This document shows positions 33,340 to 46,300 of a stretch of DNA of 64,000 nucleotides, in pieces. The stretch comes from Zopfochytrium polystomum (Eukaryota; Chytridiomycota; Chytridiomycetes; Chytridiales; Chytridiaceae): assembly GCA_025765615.1 (NCBI GenBank), contig JAIVFJ010000068.1, positions 124,001 through 188,000 of the forward strand. Reading direction: 5' to 3'. The notes under the pieces are model-generated. The model made no database searches. It had not been told where the DNA came from and was given only the letters and a program-made list of their open reading frames with translations. A program made the translations under genes and the position numbers. Position 1 is the first letter of the stretch. The number at the start of each line of letters is the position of its first letter.

Positions 33340-35416
33340 ATGCCCTCAATAGACGCACTCCCGCCGTCACTGCCGTCGCTGCCGTTGGCGTGGGAGCACC
33401 CCGACGCCTCAACGCCGTTGTACCTCGACTCTGCTGGCGCAGCTCTTCCCATTCCAGTTCAGCTCGCCATGAAGAACGCCATCACCACTCTCATCCCCTC
33501 AGGGCAAACCTGCCCGTCACCACCACAGCCGACCCACCGCATTCAGGTTGGCATCCCCTGCATATCCAACCCGCTGTGTCTCATAATCACGTGCTAATCA
33601 TTTTGAACGCCTTTCAAAGAATGCACACGAAGCATCCCCAGCTAACATGCGGATCCCCTCAATGGGCTTACTCCACCCTCGTTCACGGAAATTGGATGCG
33701 GTTTCTGTTGTCGGTCCCAGCCACCTATCTTCGGCTAGGTCTTTGGATGCCGATATCCGCCGCCGCATTCTTTCTTTTCTGAATGTAACGCCAGAGTCAC
33801 ACTCGGTTATCTTCACGTCCAACGCCACCGGGTGCTTCAAGCTTGTCGGAGAAGCTGGTTATTGGTCCCACTCTCGATTATGGAGATTTTCCGACAGTCA
33901 TACCTCCATAGTAGGTATGCGTGAATATGTCTATCGCGACATCGAACTCGCGAAGGGCTCAGTTCCGACAGGATCCGAAGTCAATGTGGAGGAAAGTTTC
34001 GATGCTGATCATGATCGTATGGTTACAGCAGCTGAAGTGGAGGCGTACCTAGCGGAGTCAATAAATAGCGAGGCGACTCAGGAAGCTATCCCAGACGTTC
34101 AATTTCCTGACCTGTTCGTATTTCCGGCAGCTTCCAATTTTAACGGACTCAAGAACCCATTGCGGTGGGTGAGCGAATTTCAGAAAAAGCGAGATATCCT
34201 TGGAAATGGTGACAGTGCAAGGCGCCGGCGGAAGTGGCTCGTAATGGTTGATGCTGCCTCGCATGGGTTCATTGACATGAATGAGGTGCCTGCAGATTTG
34301 GTGGCGCTCTCATTGTACAAGATGTTTGGCTACCCAACTGGAGTCGGCTGCCTGATCGTGCGAAACTCCACTGCGGCGCCATTCCTTCTGAAAAGTCGTC
34401 GCATAGCACACACTGTTGGCGTAGACTTTCACCAACCGGGAGAGCCTATACAAGCTGCCCTTTGCCGCCTTTTCGAGCCTGAAGCACTTTCACCGTTAAC
34501 GATTTTTCAAGTTAATCGCGGGTTGGACTGGATAGAGTGCTCTGGTGGTTGGGACTATGTCAAGTCAAATGCATCGAGGTTAGCCGACGAGGCTCGATCG
34601 AGAATGGGAAAACTAGTTCACCAGGCTCCCGGCTCTCCTCCTGTCTGTGCTGTGTTTGACAACCACGATAGTGACGATTCCCCGCAGTTTGGGCCAGTCG
34701 TTGCTTTCATGATTATTGATCACGATGGTGCTCTCGTTCCTGTTTCGAAAGTTGCGCGACTTGCCATGGAAAACGGCATAAGCCTTCGACACGGATGCTT
34801 TTGCAATCCCGGAGGGTGCGAGCGGTATCTCCGAGGGTTTGTTCAATCAGATCTGTTCAATCTTCCGAACAAACACCAGGTACCCCATTTAACTGGAAAA
34901 TGGGAACGAAAGCACGCATGCGGCGACGACACGGACGAAGTTGGTCGCCCAGTTTCGGCGATTAGAATTTCGTTTGGCCCATGGAATTCTCTCAGCGATG
35001 TGGACCGATGGATATCCTTCTTATGCGAAAACTTTGTGAAACCCCTCACCTTGGCGAACTACCGCGTACCTCTGCGTGGAGAAACTGTCCATGACGCTGA
35101 GTCTGACGCCGAATCGGGCAAGACCGCTGCTGTGGATTCGGTCGACCACTCTCTATCACTAACACTCCCCGCCAGCACAACTCCCAAAGCCGCATCCGTG
35201 CACGCTGCGCCCAAAGGCGCAAGTCTTGTGAGAAGTGGCTCCATCCGAATGCCAACTCTGAAGAGATCTGCATCAATGTCTAAGCACATGACGGCACTTG
35301 CTCAGCCACCCATAACGAAGGCCGACCTTCTCGTTACTACGCCACCTCCACACATCCCATGGAGAGAGCGGGTTGTCTTCCATTTTCGGAAAATCTTTGG
35401 GAGGTCGCCTTCGTAG
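33340..35416 (+). CDS. Molybdenum cofactor sulfurase-like protein, no MOSC domain
   Basis: Two exons (33340-33546 and 33620-35416; 73-nt intron with a GCTAAT branch site) give about 667 residues. It is a class V aminotransferase-fold protein: YLDSAGA near residue 32, VIFTSNATGCFKLVGEA, the HTSIVGMREY substrate-loop motif, PLP-binding lysine in LYKMFGYPTGVG (about residue 303) and the sulfurase GCFCNPGGCERYL with Cys 462 and 464. This family transfers sulfur from cysteine to the molybdenum cofactor of xanthine-oxidase-type enzymes. The usual second half, a MOSC domain, is absent and replaced by a 130-residue Ser/Thr/Ala tail. The first motif has Ser where DHAGA is usual. Because of those two differences, the precise substrate is uncertain. 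Confidence 0.8.
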
Positions 35417-36042
35417 ATTTGTTCTCATTGCACACACTACCACTTTCAAGCGTAATTACCTATTACATTAGAGCATTTTTCCTCTTTCACCTCCATTGTC
35501 CTTCTTTCGTTTTGCGGTTTTGCAGAAACCTTTTTGGCCCACTCTATATCGCCTCATCCAGACTGAGTAATGATTGTGTTACTTCGCTTTGCTTGCTTCT
35601 GCCCTTTGTGGGATGAATTTCTCCTTTCTGTTTTCTTTTCCTTTTTTTTTTTTTTAGGGCTGCTCGTTGCTTGACTTTCCAGGTTTATTCCCCTTTTTTC
35701 TCGGTCCTCCTTTCGTGTTTCTACTGGCAAAAGAGATCTCATCTCTGGAAATCCAAAACAGTTTGCACTATCTCACTTCTCTCCGAGGGAATGGCCACCC
35801 GCAAAGTCGAAAGATCTTTGCACCACGGTGCGGCGGAATGTTTTGTTGGGCAAATGCGCCGCTGATGACGACGATTTGAACAGCAAACGGCTTCAAAAGC
35901 CAACCAACCGGTGGTCGCTGTGGGCCCTCACACTTTTTTGTCTTTCCTTGCCCTGTGTGTCCGTTGACCGCCGCCACACTTGCTTTCTCGCCCTCCTCAG
36001 CAGCTCCGCCTTGCACCTTCCGCAGAAAAGAAACCAATCGAA

Positions 36043-36525
36043 ATGGCGTCCAGCAGTGGATCGAACAAGGTCGCCCAGGTCCAGGCCCAGGTCGATGAGG
36101 TATTAAGAGAGTTCTTCATTTGTAGCTGGCACGATCGTTGTTTTGTTGGCCTCTTCAACTGCCACCTCGCCCCACTAAACAATCCCACAATGATCGCTCC
36201 GTTGCTGTATTTGTCCTCACGGACCATGACTTGCTTTGGGATTTCTATCTCCAGGTCGTCACTATCATGCAAAGTAAGCCTCACACTGCCAAGGTTCCTC
36301 CGTTCTGACGCTTGGTCGATGTTTGAAGACAACATCAATAAGGCGATGCAGCGTGGTGAGGAGCTTGAGTCGCTAAACACCAAAACGGAGGATCTTCAGA
36401 ATTCTTCGCTTCAATTCAAGAAGGGCGCCAACGAAGTGCGAAAGCAGATGTGGTGGAAGGACTTCAAAATGAAAATGATTCTCGGTGGGGTTGTGCTGGC
36501 CATCATCATCATCATCATCAGTTGA
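36043..36525 (+). CDS. Synaptobrevin/VAMP-type R-SNARE
   Basis: Three exons (36043-36099, 36255-36273, 36329-36525) join in phase to about 90 residues. The protein has VAQVQAQVDE, a coiled-coil SNARE motif with AMQRGEELESL containing the central zero-layer Arg, the juxtamembrane KQMWWKDFKMK and a C-terminal membrane anchor (LGGVVLAIIIIIIS). This is the Snc1/VAMP2 type that drives fusion of secretory vesicles with the plasma membrane. The 19-nt middle exon is unusually small but is needed for the VVTIMQ part of the motif. Confidence 0.92.
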   Translation: MASSSGSNKVAQVQAQVDEVLREFFICSWHDRCFVGLFNCHLAPLNNPTMIAPLLYLSSRTMTCFGISISRSSLSCKVSLTLPRFLRSDAWSMFEDNINKAMQRGEELESLNTKTEDLQNSSLQFKKGANEVRKQMWWKDFKMKMILGGVVLAIIIIIIS

Positions 36526-36897
36526 GTTACCACTCGCCTTCGTCCCAACGAGTTCATATTTTTAATCACTAACCGACACATCAGTTTCCATTGTTGCCAC
36601 CCAGAAGAAGTAGGCCACATGCCGTGTATGGGTTTTGACCTTTCATGGACTTCATGGGAGTTTCCTTATGCTGCTGTACTCTTGTCGTATCCTGTCTTGT
36701 TTCTATTCCTTCAAAACAGTGCTGTATTTGCGTGGTGTCAGCTGCTTGTTTCTGTGGCCGACTTTCCTTGCCGGATCGAACGCAATCCCATACATTATCA
36801 GAACACGGATGTCGTTACTACTACACACTTAGTCTATTATTAATTAATGTACTACAGCACTTTAACTTCTTCCACTTCTTAAAATAGTACCGTACTC

Positions 36898-38594
36898 TCA
36901 CGGAAGCGCGTACCACCCTTGACTGTCGGTTCCGTCGCAGGTCCTGCGCAAACCCCCGGTTATATACTTTCTTGACTTGCAGGATTGTTGCATACCTCTG
37001 GACGACCGCATATGCCGTTCCCTGCGATATTGACTGCCGCGTATCCACTTGAAGGCACTTTCCACTATTCAAATTAACCAAGCCTTTCGATTCCGAGAAC
37101 GTCCACGCCTGATTGATGCCATATCCACATGCGTACAGCTTTTAAGGAGGAATAAATTCACTTTCGCACGCTATATAAAATGGCAGGCTTTGATTACCCC
37201 AACAGTGGCGTTCTCGTTTAAGCTCTGTCGAAAGACATCGACACATAGCCGATCAATCCCTGTTGTCTGAATCCAGAAATATGACCCCCGCTGGGTGAGG
37301 GACCATGTCTGGCTCGCTGACATCGTGCACGAGGTAACTTGAAGGGCACCGCCAGAGCCAAGACGGCTGTCGAGACAAAGCCCATCGCCAAGCCCCCGAG
37401 GATGCAAGTTGGAATAAGAGAAAGTACGGTCGGTAGGATTTCTTTCTGCAGACTCAGCGACAGCCTCAGCACGGTGGAAGAGGTTTCCGGACGCGGAATA
37501 CTGAAGAGTGAGGCCGATGTAAGAAGTTTGAGTCTTCAAGATGCCAACGTAATTGAAGGGTTGAGAAAGGACATTGGGACTTGGCAGCGTCGCATTGAGA
37601 AGCTGATTCGAGCGACCAGTGCACTGCCTGCAAAATTTTGATGTAATAGAGTGAGAATCACACTTCAGCGACGGTGAACCCCGCACCATTGTTGTACGGC
37701 AGTCCCCGGTTTATGCTTGCCACCACCGGGCAGGTCCAGGCATTGGCCGCTGTGGAAAGCAATCCAAGACGAGTTGGCAGTTTGCATGAACTGTTGATTC
37801 AGGTTTCCGTTACAATTCCAGAGCTGTGGGTATTGGGTTAAACAGCGCGCCAGTTATACCGCGGTGTGTGACTCTTACCCCGACTGGTGCACCAGCGTCA
37901 GTCGACTCGTTCAAAACATCGATGCACAGTTTCGTTCCCGTGGCTTGAGCGAAGAACCCGGCACCTTCCGCAGTCAGTGTCCATGACTGCGTCAGCTGGC
38001 CCTTCACGCAAATCGTCGCTCGTAAATTTCCACCAAGTCCTTCGGAAGAGTCGAGGCACAGGCCTTCAAAGGTCTTTATGGAGCCAATCACCGCTGGCAG
38101 GTATGTTGAAGTCGGTTGCGGTAGCGGCAGCCCATTGTCGACGCTGCAATCGACTGGAAATGGAACGTCCCCGTCGAACGAGGCACCAAAGTCCTGAGTC
38201 CAATATCCGGGTGGAAGGTAAGCGGACCCAAAGTAGACCGCCCGTTCATCTCGGAGATTGCGATCATGCTCGTATGATGCAATCCAAGCCTGAAGAAAAT
38301 TCCGCCGTCGAAAAGTGACAGTCAGTTGCTTCGTTTTTCGTTTTGTAAAGCTATACCTGCATGATTTCCGTCTCATTGTTTGAATAACAACCCACGTCTG
38401 TCCGGCGCACCCTGTGTTACTCATTGTAGTGCTAGTCGTTAGAACTCACTCTCAGCTAGGTATGTCCACGTTGGGAGGTAGGAGCCAACACGGTCCCCCC
38501 AGAATGTCCCGTCAGTGGAGTTATGTACCATGACACTGTGGGAAACCATATCGAAAGTGTGGTCGTATGCTGAAGCAATTAAGCGGCGGTCGAG
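36898..38594 (-). CDS. CBM13/ricin-B lectin protein with unknown N-terminal domain (5' end unresolved)
   Basis: Minus-strand exons that join in phase are 38594-38470, 38411-38357, about 38289-37879, 37823-37687, 37627-37198, 37138-36996 and 36943-36898; introns are 52-66 nt. The N-terminal part reads ASAYDHTFDMVSHSV, TDGTFWGDRVGSYL, CYSNNETEIMQAW and YLPPGYWTQDFGASFDGD and matches no family I recognise. It is followed by at least two carbohydrate-binding modules of the ricin-B/CBM13 type, shown by repeated GxCLD and QxW motifs (QSWTL, QQWQC, QTWSL, QAWTF, QGWYALP). Further exons probably lie upstream: one open stretch near 38730-38870 on the same strand is Ala-rich. The architecture suggests a secreted glycan-active protein; no catalytic residues can be named. 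Confidence 0.65.
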
Positions 38595-40385
38595 CTGGAT
38601 TTCATTATTAGCTTTTGACCAGGGAGGTCACATTTACACTTGTCGAGTAATTACAGCCGTACCACAAGTGGAGGGGAGCCCACAGAGCTGCGGTAATCGT
38701 TCACCTTGTTGGAAGCGTTACCTTACTCCAAAAAGGCAAGTAGCTTAATACCTGCTTCAGCATGGAGCAAGGCGTCGATATTGAAGCTGCCGCCGCGGCG
38801 GCCGCTCCGAAAGGGCTGAGGGGCATTAAATTGTCACGGAGAAAGGAGTCCAGTTGTATGAAACAAAAAGTATGTTAAACAAGAAACAGCGTTGAGGCGT
38901 ACACTTAGATAAGAGTAATGTTTGTAGTTGGCCAATCAACGCAGAAGAACGAGCGAAAGGTTGGAGGTTTCGCCTTCGTATTTAGCAAAGCGAATTCGTC
39001 CTGAAAACACTAAACAGCTCTGCATCCGTACTTTATTTAATGATCGTTTAGGTGTGTTGTTGATGAAGATATGGGGTTTCAATGGTAGAAACTTTCTCGG
39101 TCCAATAACTGTTTACAGAAAATTCCCAGTACGAAAGTACCGGGGCACATGGTCTCTCATCGAATGTGGCCTCCTGACCGCGACTGGCTTGTGGTGTGGT
39201 GAAGCCATGGGACCGGAACGCACTAAATGCTCGGCGACAATTGTACAATCCGAGTTTCAATACCGCTTCTACTCTGTTGTCCACGTTCGTTTGCTGCACA
39301 ACAGGTGAATGCAAAGTTACTTTTGCAAAAACGTCTTGCAAAATGAGTGGTTGCATTCAAGAGTGTCGATGTTTTCTATAAAATATGTCATTACAGAGTT
39401 AGTCGGACTTCATCAGATGCGTTACGAATAAAAAAGAAATAGTATCAGCTGCGCCATGAGTTACCAATATGACACAACCACTCTTTTGCAGCTTGCATAT
39501 TGGTCTGTCACGCACAGCCCAATTATTCAATACTTTGTTTTTTTGACAACCCATTGATTCTCTTCCCTTTTAGCATCTTGCTTTCTGTTCAGAGGTCACT
39601 CAAGAGGATCAGTCTGATATTTTCACATTTGGCTGCCATCGTCGTGGGACCTAGTCGCTGCAACTGCATAAACTTCTAGCAGCATACAATTCTATCAATG
39701 TCCTAATGTTCAATGGTTTGCAACAAAATACTGATAATTGAGTTTTGCGCTTCTGTGAGGGAGGTTGATTTTTAGGATTCCGGAAATTTTTGTTACCCCT
39801 GTACAATCCATGAGAATCGGCTCCTGGAAGAACTGAGGGAGGTGGGAGATGCTCGGCATCAGATGTGTCGACTCAGTTGCATCTTGATTGAACTTATCAC
39901 AGGATGGGCAGAAATGCAAGTACTAGTGTGCCTAAGGACGGGTTGTGGTCTACAGAACTTCGCGAATTATAATGCAGCTCTGCTCGCACAGCTTCGGAGC
40001 GCGTCGTAGCAGGTCTTTTGGGAGTGTATCAACGGTGGTAGGACATGGATTCAAGCTTGAAAGACTTACACCCATCGTGTAGTTGGGTTCCTAGGATCCT
40101 TCTAATTATTACTTCATATTGGTGGGATTCGATTGGTGTTGTACCGCTTATTGTTTAATAAGTACCAGCAACCAATCTGCCTTGGCAATTGTGTGGCAAA
40201 ACATTAGCAGGAAAACATAACCGCGTTGGCTGCGAGGCTTTCCATTTGCAGTTTGCGGAGACATCACCCACTCAGCCAGCCGCGCGTCCCACCTGGGAGG
40301 GCGACCACTCACATTTTTCCATTGTAAACTACAGTTCACGCGTCAACGCAGGCGAAGATGTCAATACAAACTCATTTATTGCAAT
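38595..40385. other. Upstream exons of the lectin gene and intergenic region
   Basis: The part up to about 38870 probably contains the missing 5' exons of the lectin gene. From 38900 to 40385 only chance frames are seen; the region is the shared flank between the 5' end of the lectin gene and the 3' end of the myosin gene. Confidence 0.4.
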
Positions 40386-43300
40386 TTACTGCGCAAGTTT
40401 TTCCAAGCGAAACTTCAACTTCTCATTCTCTTTCTCCGATCTATTGGAGGGAATTACGAGGTGCGATCCAAACAAAATGGTCTTGGTCTCACCTCAGTAT
40501 CCGTTCCTTCAAATCATCGCATTCGCGCTCAACCCTTCGTTTCGCGAGCTGGCAATTACTTTCGGATGATTCCAACTCCTCAATGAGGAGCCGCAATTGT
40601 TTGGTTTTCTGTTCCAACTTTTCAATGTCATCATCGTAGCGTGCTTTCTGCTTATCACGCTCTTGAAGCTGGAATTGAAGTTCGCGGACGACTCTGTCTA
40701 GCCTCCTGGCGTTCTTCAAGGATTCGTTCTTTTCATGCATTTCAGACTCCAGTTTGGACGACAATTCTTCGAACCGTATCTCCATTCTTCTAATAGAACT
40801 GTTGGTGGTCTGAATCGATGCTGCCTCATAGTCGACGATGCGCGCGTTTAGCTCTTTGACTTGCTTTTGCAAAGAAATTTTACTTCGCTCCATTTCCGCC
40901 AATCGCTCCTTTTCTTGCGATAGCTCGGCTTGAAGGTCCGTTTGAATTTGTTCCGCTCTCCTCGCTCTGTCAGTGGCCACTTTCACTTGGTCTTGGTATT
41001 CCTCGACAGTGTCGTGAAGCTCTAATGCTTTTTGATCTAAAGCGAACATGGATTTGGACAGATCAGTCTTGGCCGACTCCGCTCGGCTGAACTGTTCCGC
41101 CAAATCTTCAAGCCGCGCCTCCAACAATTTTTTGGCCTTCTCCAGAACAATTTTTTGACTTTCCGCGTCCTCCAAGCTGAGGCGGAGGTCAGAGATTCTG
41201 TTTTGCATGCTGTTAATCTGAATCGTCGCGTCGTCCTGGGCAGCCTGAAGCTCGGAGTAAGATTTGGATAGTTCCTCAAACTTCAACTCGAATCGCTCTT
41301 TTTCCTTCTTCCACTGTATGCTCTGCCGCTGTTCGGCTTCCAGCTTGACAGCTAGTGACTCCACATCGCCGCTGACTTCATTCACTATCTCCTTGTATTT
41401 GAATGTGTTCGCCCTTTCTAGGTCAAGCTCTTTTCCAAGGTCTTTCAGTTCCTTATGATAACGTTTCCGCAGCTGCTCGACTTGAGCCTCCTGTTCTTCA
41501 GCTTCTCTTCGATGTCTCTCTGAGACAGCTGCCAAATCTTCTTGTGCCCTTCGCTTCCAGGTGTGCAAGTCGGATATCTCAGCTGCGTCATCATCGTGTT
41601 GTTCTTGCATTTCGCTCAATTTCTCCTCCAAAGCTCGGATTTCCGCCTCTGCCATCTTTCCTTCCTTGGTCAGTTCTTCCACACTCTTTTCCAAGTCTTT
41701 GATTCGAGTTCTCATGCTTGCTTCGTTTTTTTTCCGCCTTCATCATTATTATCTCTGCTGCCTCTACTTTTGACAGGGCTGCGTCCGTCTTGGTCTTGTA
41801 TAAATTGATCATATCCGTCAGTTCACTGGTTTTGGCTACTTCAGAGTCGTACTTCAATTGTGTTTCTTTAAGTTCATTAGCGAGTCGTCGCCTCGCAGCG
41901 ACTTCATCCGTCTTCGCCATCATCTCAGATTCGAGCCGCGCTTTGAGATCACTAATTTCGCATTGAAGAAGCCGGCGTTGCTTATCCATGTTCGCCACAT
42001 CATTCGCCTTGTCTTCGAGCTCCTGTTGAGCGATCCTCTGCGAAGCAAGAAGTGCCCTCCGCGACTCCTCCAGTTTTTCAATCTTCCCTTCAAGCTCTTC
42101 TTTCGTCTTGCTACAAGCTTGTTCAATGTCGCTCGCGTTATAAAGCTTCACTGATTCCAGCTGCAAGCGAGATAGCCTTTCTTCCTCAAGTTGATTCTCG
42201 AGCTCCTTCACTTGAATCTCTAATGCGCGAATTTCTTCAACACTCGTCGCTTTTCCCTCTTCGAAAGACTTAATGCTTTGAAGCAAGTCCTCCACCCTCA
42301 TTTCGAGTGCCCTCTTGCTTCTTTCCAAGCCTTCAATTTGGCCTTCTTGCAGCTCGGCAGAGGCTTGCAGTTGGTTCGCTCGCTGTTCATGTCTCAGGGC
42401 CAACTCTTCCATATTTTTTCGCAATCTCTCCGAATCTTCCAACTGATTTTGTAGTTCTCGCAGAGCTTGGTCTGCTTTTCTCTTCGCCTTTTCCAGCTCA
42501 GATTGACCTTTAGCGTTGGATTCTGCTCTTGAGCTGTATAGTTCGAGACTTTCCTCCATCTTCTTTTTTTGGCGGAAAAGATCGTTTTTCTGCTGCGTTA
42601 CCTCCTCCAGTTGTTCTCCAAGTGAGTTAACTTCCTTCATGAGCATTCGTCTGGTATCTTCCAACGCAGTATTCTTGAGAGCCAAATCTGCATCGTACTT
42701 GCGTCTCAAATCAGCCATTTGAGCCTCCAACGAATGGCGCTGTTCATCTGCATTGGCACGTAGTTGCCGTTCCTGCGCCAAGCTGTCCTCCAATTCAAGT
42801 ACGTGGACCTCGAGCTTTCTCTTGACCTTTTCCAGCTCGTGAAGATTCTTCCCGTGATCTCCAAACTCTCCAATAAGTGCCTTCAATTCAAGCTCCAAAT
42901 CTGTCTTCAACTTTGTAACCACCGCTGCTTCCTTTTGTTTTTCTTCAAATTCGACTGAAATCGAATCAAGAGCGGTTTGGAGCTTTCGAACGGAGGATTC
43001 AGCTGTCTCTTTCTGCCGCCGTTCCGTCTCTAATTGCACGTTGGTTGAGGTTAATTGGCTCTCGAGTTGTTTCGAAATTCTTTCGAAATTGCGAGCGGAG
43101 GAGTAGGCTTTGTCCAGCTCAAGGTGAAGGTCTTCAACCTCTGTAGACAAACGACTTTTGCTCTTTTCAAGGTTGGTTGCGTTTCTCTCGATATCCAAAA
43201 GCTTTTGACCAGCCTCTTGCAGCTCCTTCTCCAAGCGTCGTTTCATCTCGTCGTGCTCGGCAACTTTGGACGCCATCTCCTTGCTGAGCCTCTCCTTTGT

Positions 43301-46300
43301 CGTAGCGAGCTCCTGCGCCTGGGTGGCGAGTTTTCGGCCAAGTTCCGATCTTGCCAGCTCGTCCTCCTCCAATCTTGCTTTCAGGTCCGAAATTTCCGTT
43401 TGGTCCCTCTTCCGAAGGGACTCTTGGTGGACAATTTTCTGAGTCGCACTCTCGAGCTCTTCTTTCAACGAGTCGATTTGTCTTAGAGCCGACATCTTTT
43501 CGCGCTCAAACCTAGCTGCCAGGGATTCGCTAGTGTCAAGCCTGGCAACCAGCGATGCGACTTTGGCCTCGGCATTCTCCTTGCCGACTTTGAGATCTTC
43601 AACTTGAAGATCCAAATCGGCAATAGCTGATCGAGCACCGGATAGCTCCTGCTCCAGATGCCTCTTAGCCTTTTCAAGACGATTGTTCTGGTCCTCCAAT
43701 CGCTCAATTTCCGCCCGAGCTTCGCTCTTTTGTGTCTCCAATGCGCCTTTAGCTTTGGATGACAGAGATAATTCCCCTTTTGCTGCTTCAAGTTCCATGT
43801 TTAGCTTATCTATGGACAGCGAGGCGTGCTTTCGGCTGTTTTCGAGTTCTTGTAGAGTGCTTCCGAGCTGCCCCTTCAAATCGCTCAGTTCTACCTCGCG
43901 AAGCCGGCGGAGCTCACTTTGCTTCGTTTCTTCAGAGCCTCTCTCCTCGATCAGGAGAGCCATGTGTTGAAGCTCCTCCTCCAATTTCTTTCTCACTCGG
44001 ATCGACTTTTCTCTTTCGAGACTTTCTGCTTCATAATCGGCTTTTAGGGCGTTGAAACTCACTTGAAGCTCTCGCCGGGACTTCTCCGCATTTTCTCTTA
44101 CTCGCTTTTCTTCGTTCAACCGTTCCAAGCAATCTCTCAGTTCTGCCTCTTTTCGCTTGAGCAGGGATTCCACATCAGCTTTGCTGCGAGTCAAATCTGC
44201 GACAGAATCTCTGAGGCGAGCGATGTCAACTTCCAGCGCCAGCTTTTTTTCCTCCATAGCCTTGCTGTGCTGCAAAGCCTGTTCAAGTTTCGATTCTGTG
44301 TCCGCCAAAGATGCCTTAGCTCGTGCCTGGGTGCGGCTCATGTCGTTGCATTGGTCGGAGAGGGAGTCTAGAACAGCTTGCGCATCGTGCAGCTGCTTTT
44401 CCAGGTTTCGCCTCTCCGATTCAAGCCTAGAGGCGGTTTCTGCCGCCTGCTTCAGCTCTTGCTCTACGCCGTTCAACATTTCCGTCCGTTGATTCTTGTC
44501 TCGTTCCGCCTTTTCCACTAGAAGTTGGCTCTCCGCCAGGCGCTCGGCGACACATTCATAATCAGATTGCAGTTTCGATTTCATTGCAAGAAGCTTTTCG
44601 ACATATTGCTCTTTTTCTTCGAGCAGTAACGTTGTTTGCTGCAACCGCTCATTCAAGTCCGACTCTCTCTTCTGCGTTCGTGCTAGTATCTCAGCTTGGT
44701 CGGCCGCCGCATTTTTCTCCTGAAAGAGAAGCTCTTCCATCATTTTCTTCTCTGATTCGAGAGCATGCTGCAAGTTCTCCAATCGGGCACGATCGTCCCT
44801 CTCCCGCTTCGCCAGCTCTTCCCATTCCTTCAATTGCTCGTCCTTTCGGCGAAGTTCTTCATCGACACGAGTGGCATTCAGCAGAGGCTTGACCTTGGTG
44901 TACAGTTTCCACCAGCTCCATTCGCGGAGAGTGACATATATCCGAGCATTCTTTTGGATAATCTTTATGGCGCGACACTGATCAATCCTCTTTTTGTACA
45001 GTTTTCTCGCTATTCGCCCTCGTGCCATCGCCTGAATTCTGATAACCAACGCCGTGAGCTTATTGTCTCGTCGCTCCTCAAGATCTGCCAACTGCAAACA
45101 ATTAAGAAAGCTTCGAGGTCGAAGAATGCTCGCAACTCACAACGCCGGTTTTGAAAAAGACTTTACTTGTGCCCAGGCGGTACTGATTCGTCTCCAAATT
45201 CAGAGCGTCAATTAACAGTAGAGCTCCACGTTGGCCATCCATAAAGCCCTTTGGAATAACTTTTGGCGCTAGAAGTTCGTACCTTTGGCGGAAGTCGCTG
45301 AAGGAGAGCCTATTCGGGAATCCGGCTCGGCAGATACGGATTCCCTCCAGAACACCATTGCACCGCAGCTGGTCCAAAATCATATTAACGTCGAGTTTCG
45401 ATGGCCGCTTTTCCCCATTTGGAATGATGCATCGGACAAAGTGAGGGTCAGTTGAGTACAGCTGAGACATTAAGAGTCCAAGTTGCTCCTTGTGTCGCTG
45501 AGCAACAGTTCTAAATGCACCTCTCTTAGTGATCCCGCGATTTTTGGCGGGAGAGTCTTCGTATTCGGCACAATCTGAAAACAACGACGCGACGAACTTA
45601 TCCGACGAGGATGCTAAAAGTCTCGTGATATTCTCATTAAGTGGATCCTTGTTTTTATCCAGCCAACCATCTAAGTCGTATTCGACGACTCCGGCGTAGT
45701 GCTGAATAATAAAACCAGAGTTGAATCTCGGAACATCGAACTTCGAGGATTTTCCTTTCCAAAGCGCGGAGAGCTTTTCCATAAGAGTTTTGTCGGTAGC
45801 CTTCGGCATTACACACTCTTCGTCTAAGCAAGATAGAATCCCAACTGGCTGAAGAAAGATGAGAAGGAAGACGGCGTTTTCTGAGTGACCTACCGTCGTC
45901 TTTTCGATCAGATCGATGGTTGGCTGCAGGTCAAGGCCAAAGTCTATGAACTTCCACTCGATTCCCTCCTTCTTATATTCCTCTTGCTCGATAACAAACA
46001 TATGGTGATTGAAAAATTGTTGCAGTTTTTCGTTCGTATAATTTATGCACAGTTGCTCAAAGCTGTTGCGCTGGTTTGTGCATCAGTCAATACCAACTAA
46101 ATAGTGAGCGGGTACCTCGAAAATTTCGAAGCCAGCGATATCCAAAACACCTATATAAGTAGACTTTGGCCCAGAGGACCCCATCGCCTCATTTATTCTT
46201 TCAACTAAGCTCCCAAACATTCGCTCATACATAGCACGGGAGAGCGCTTCAATAGAGTACTCCACCTGACTGACATCTCGAGACTGGACAACCCAGTCCC

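Noticed and set aside
38928..39308. 126-codon open frame between the lectin and myosin genes
   Set aside because: No family resemblance, no splice context, no repeats of it elsewhere in the window.
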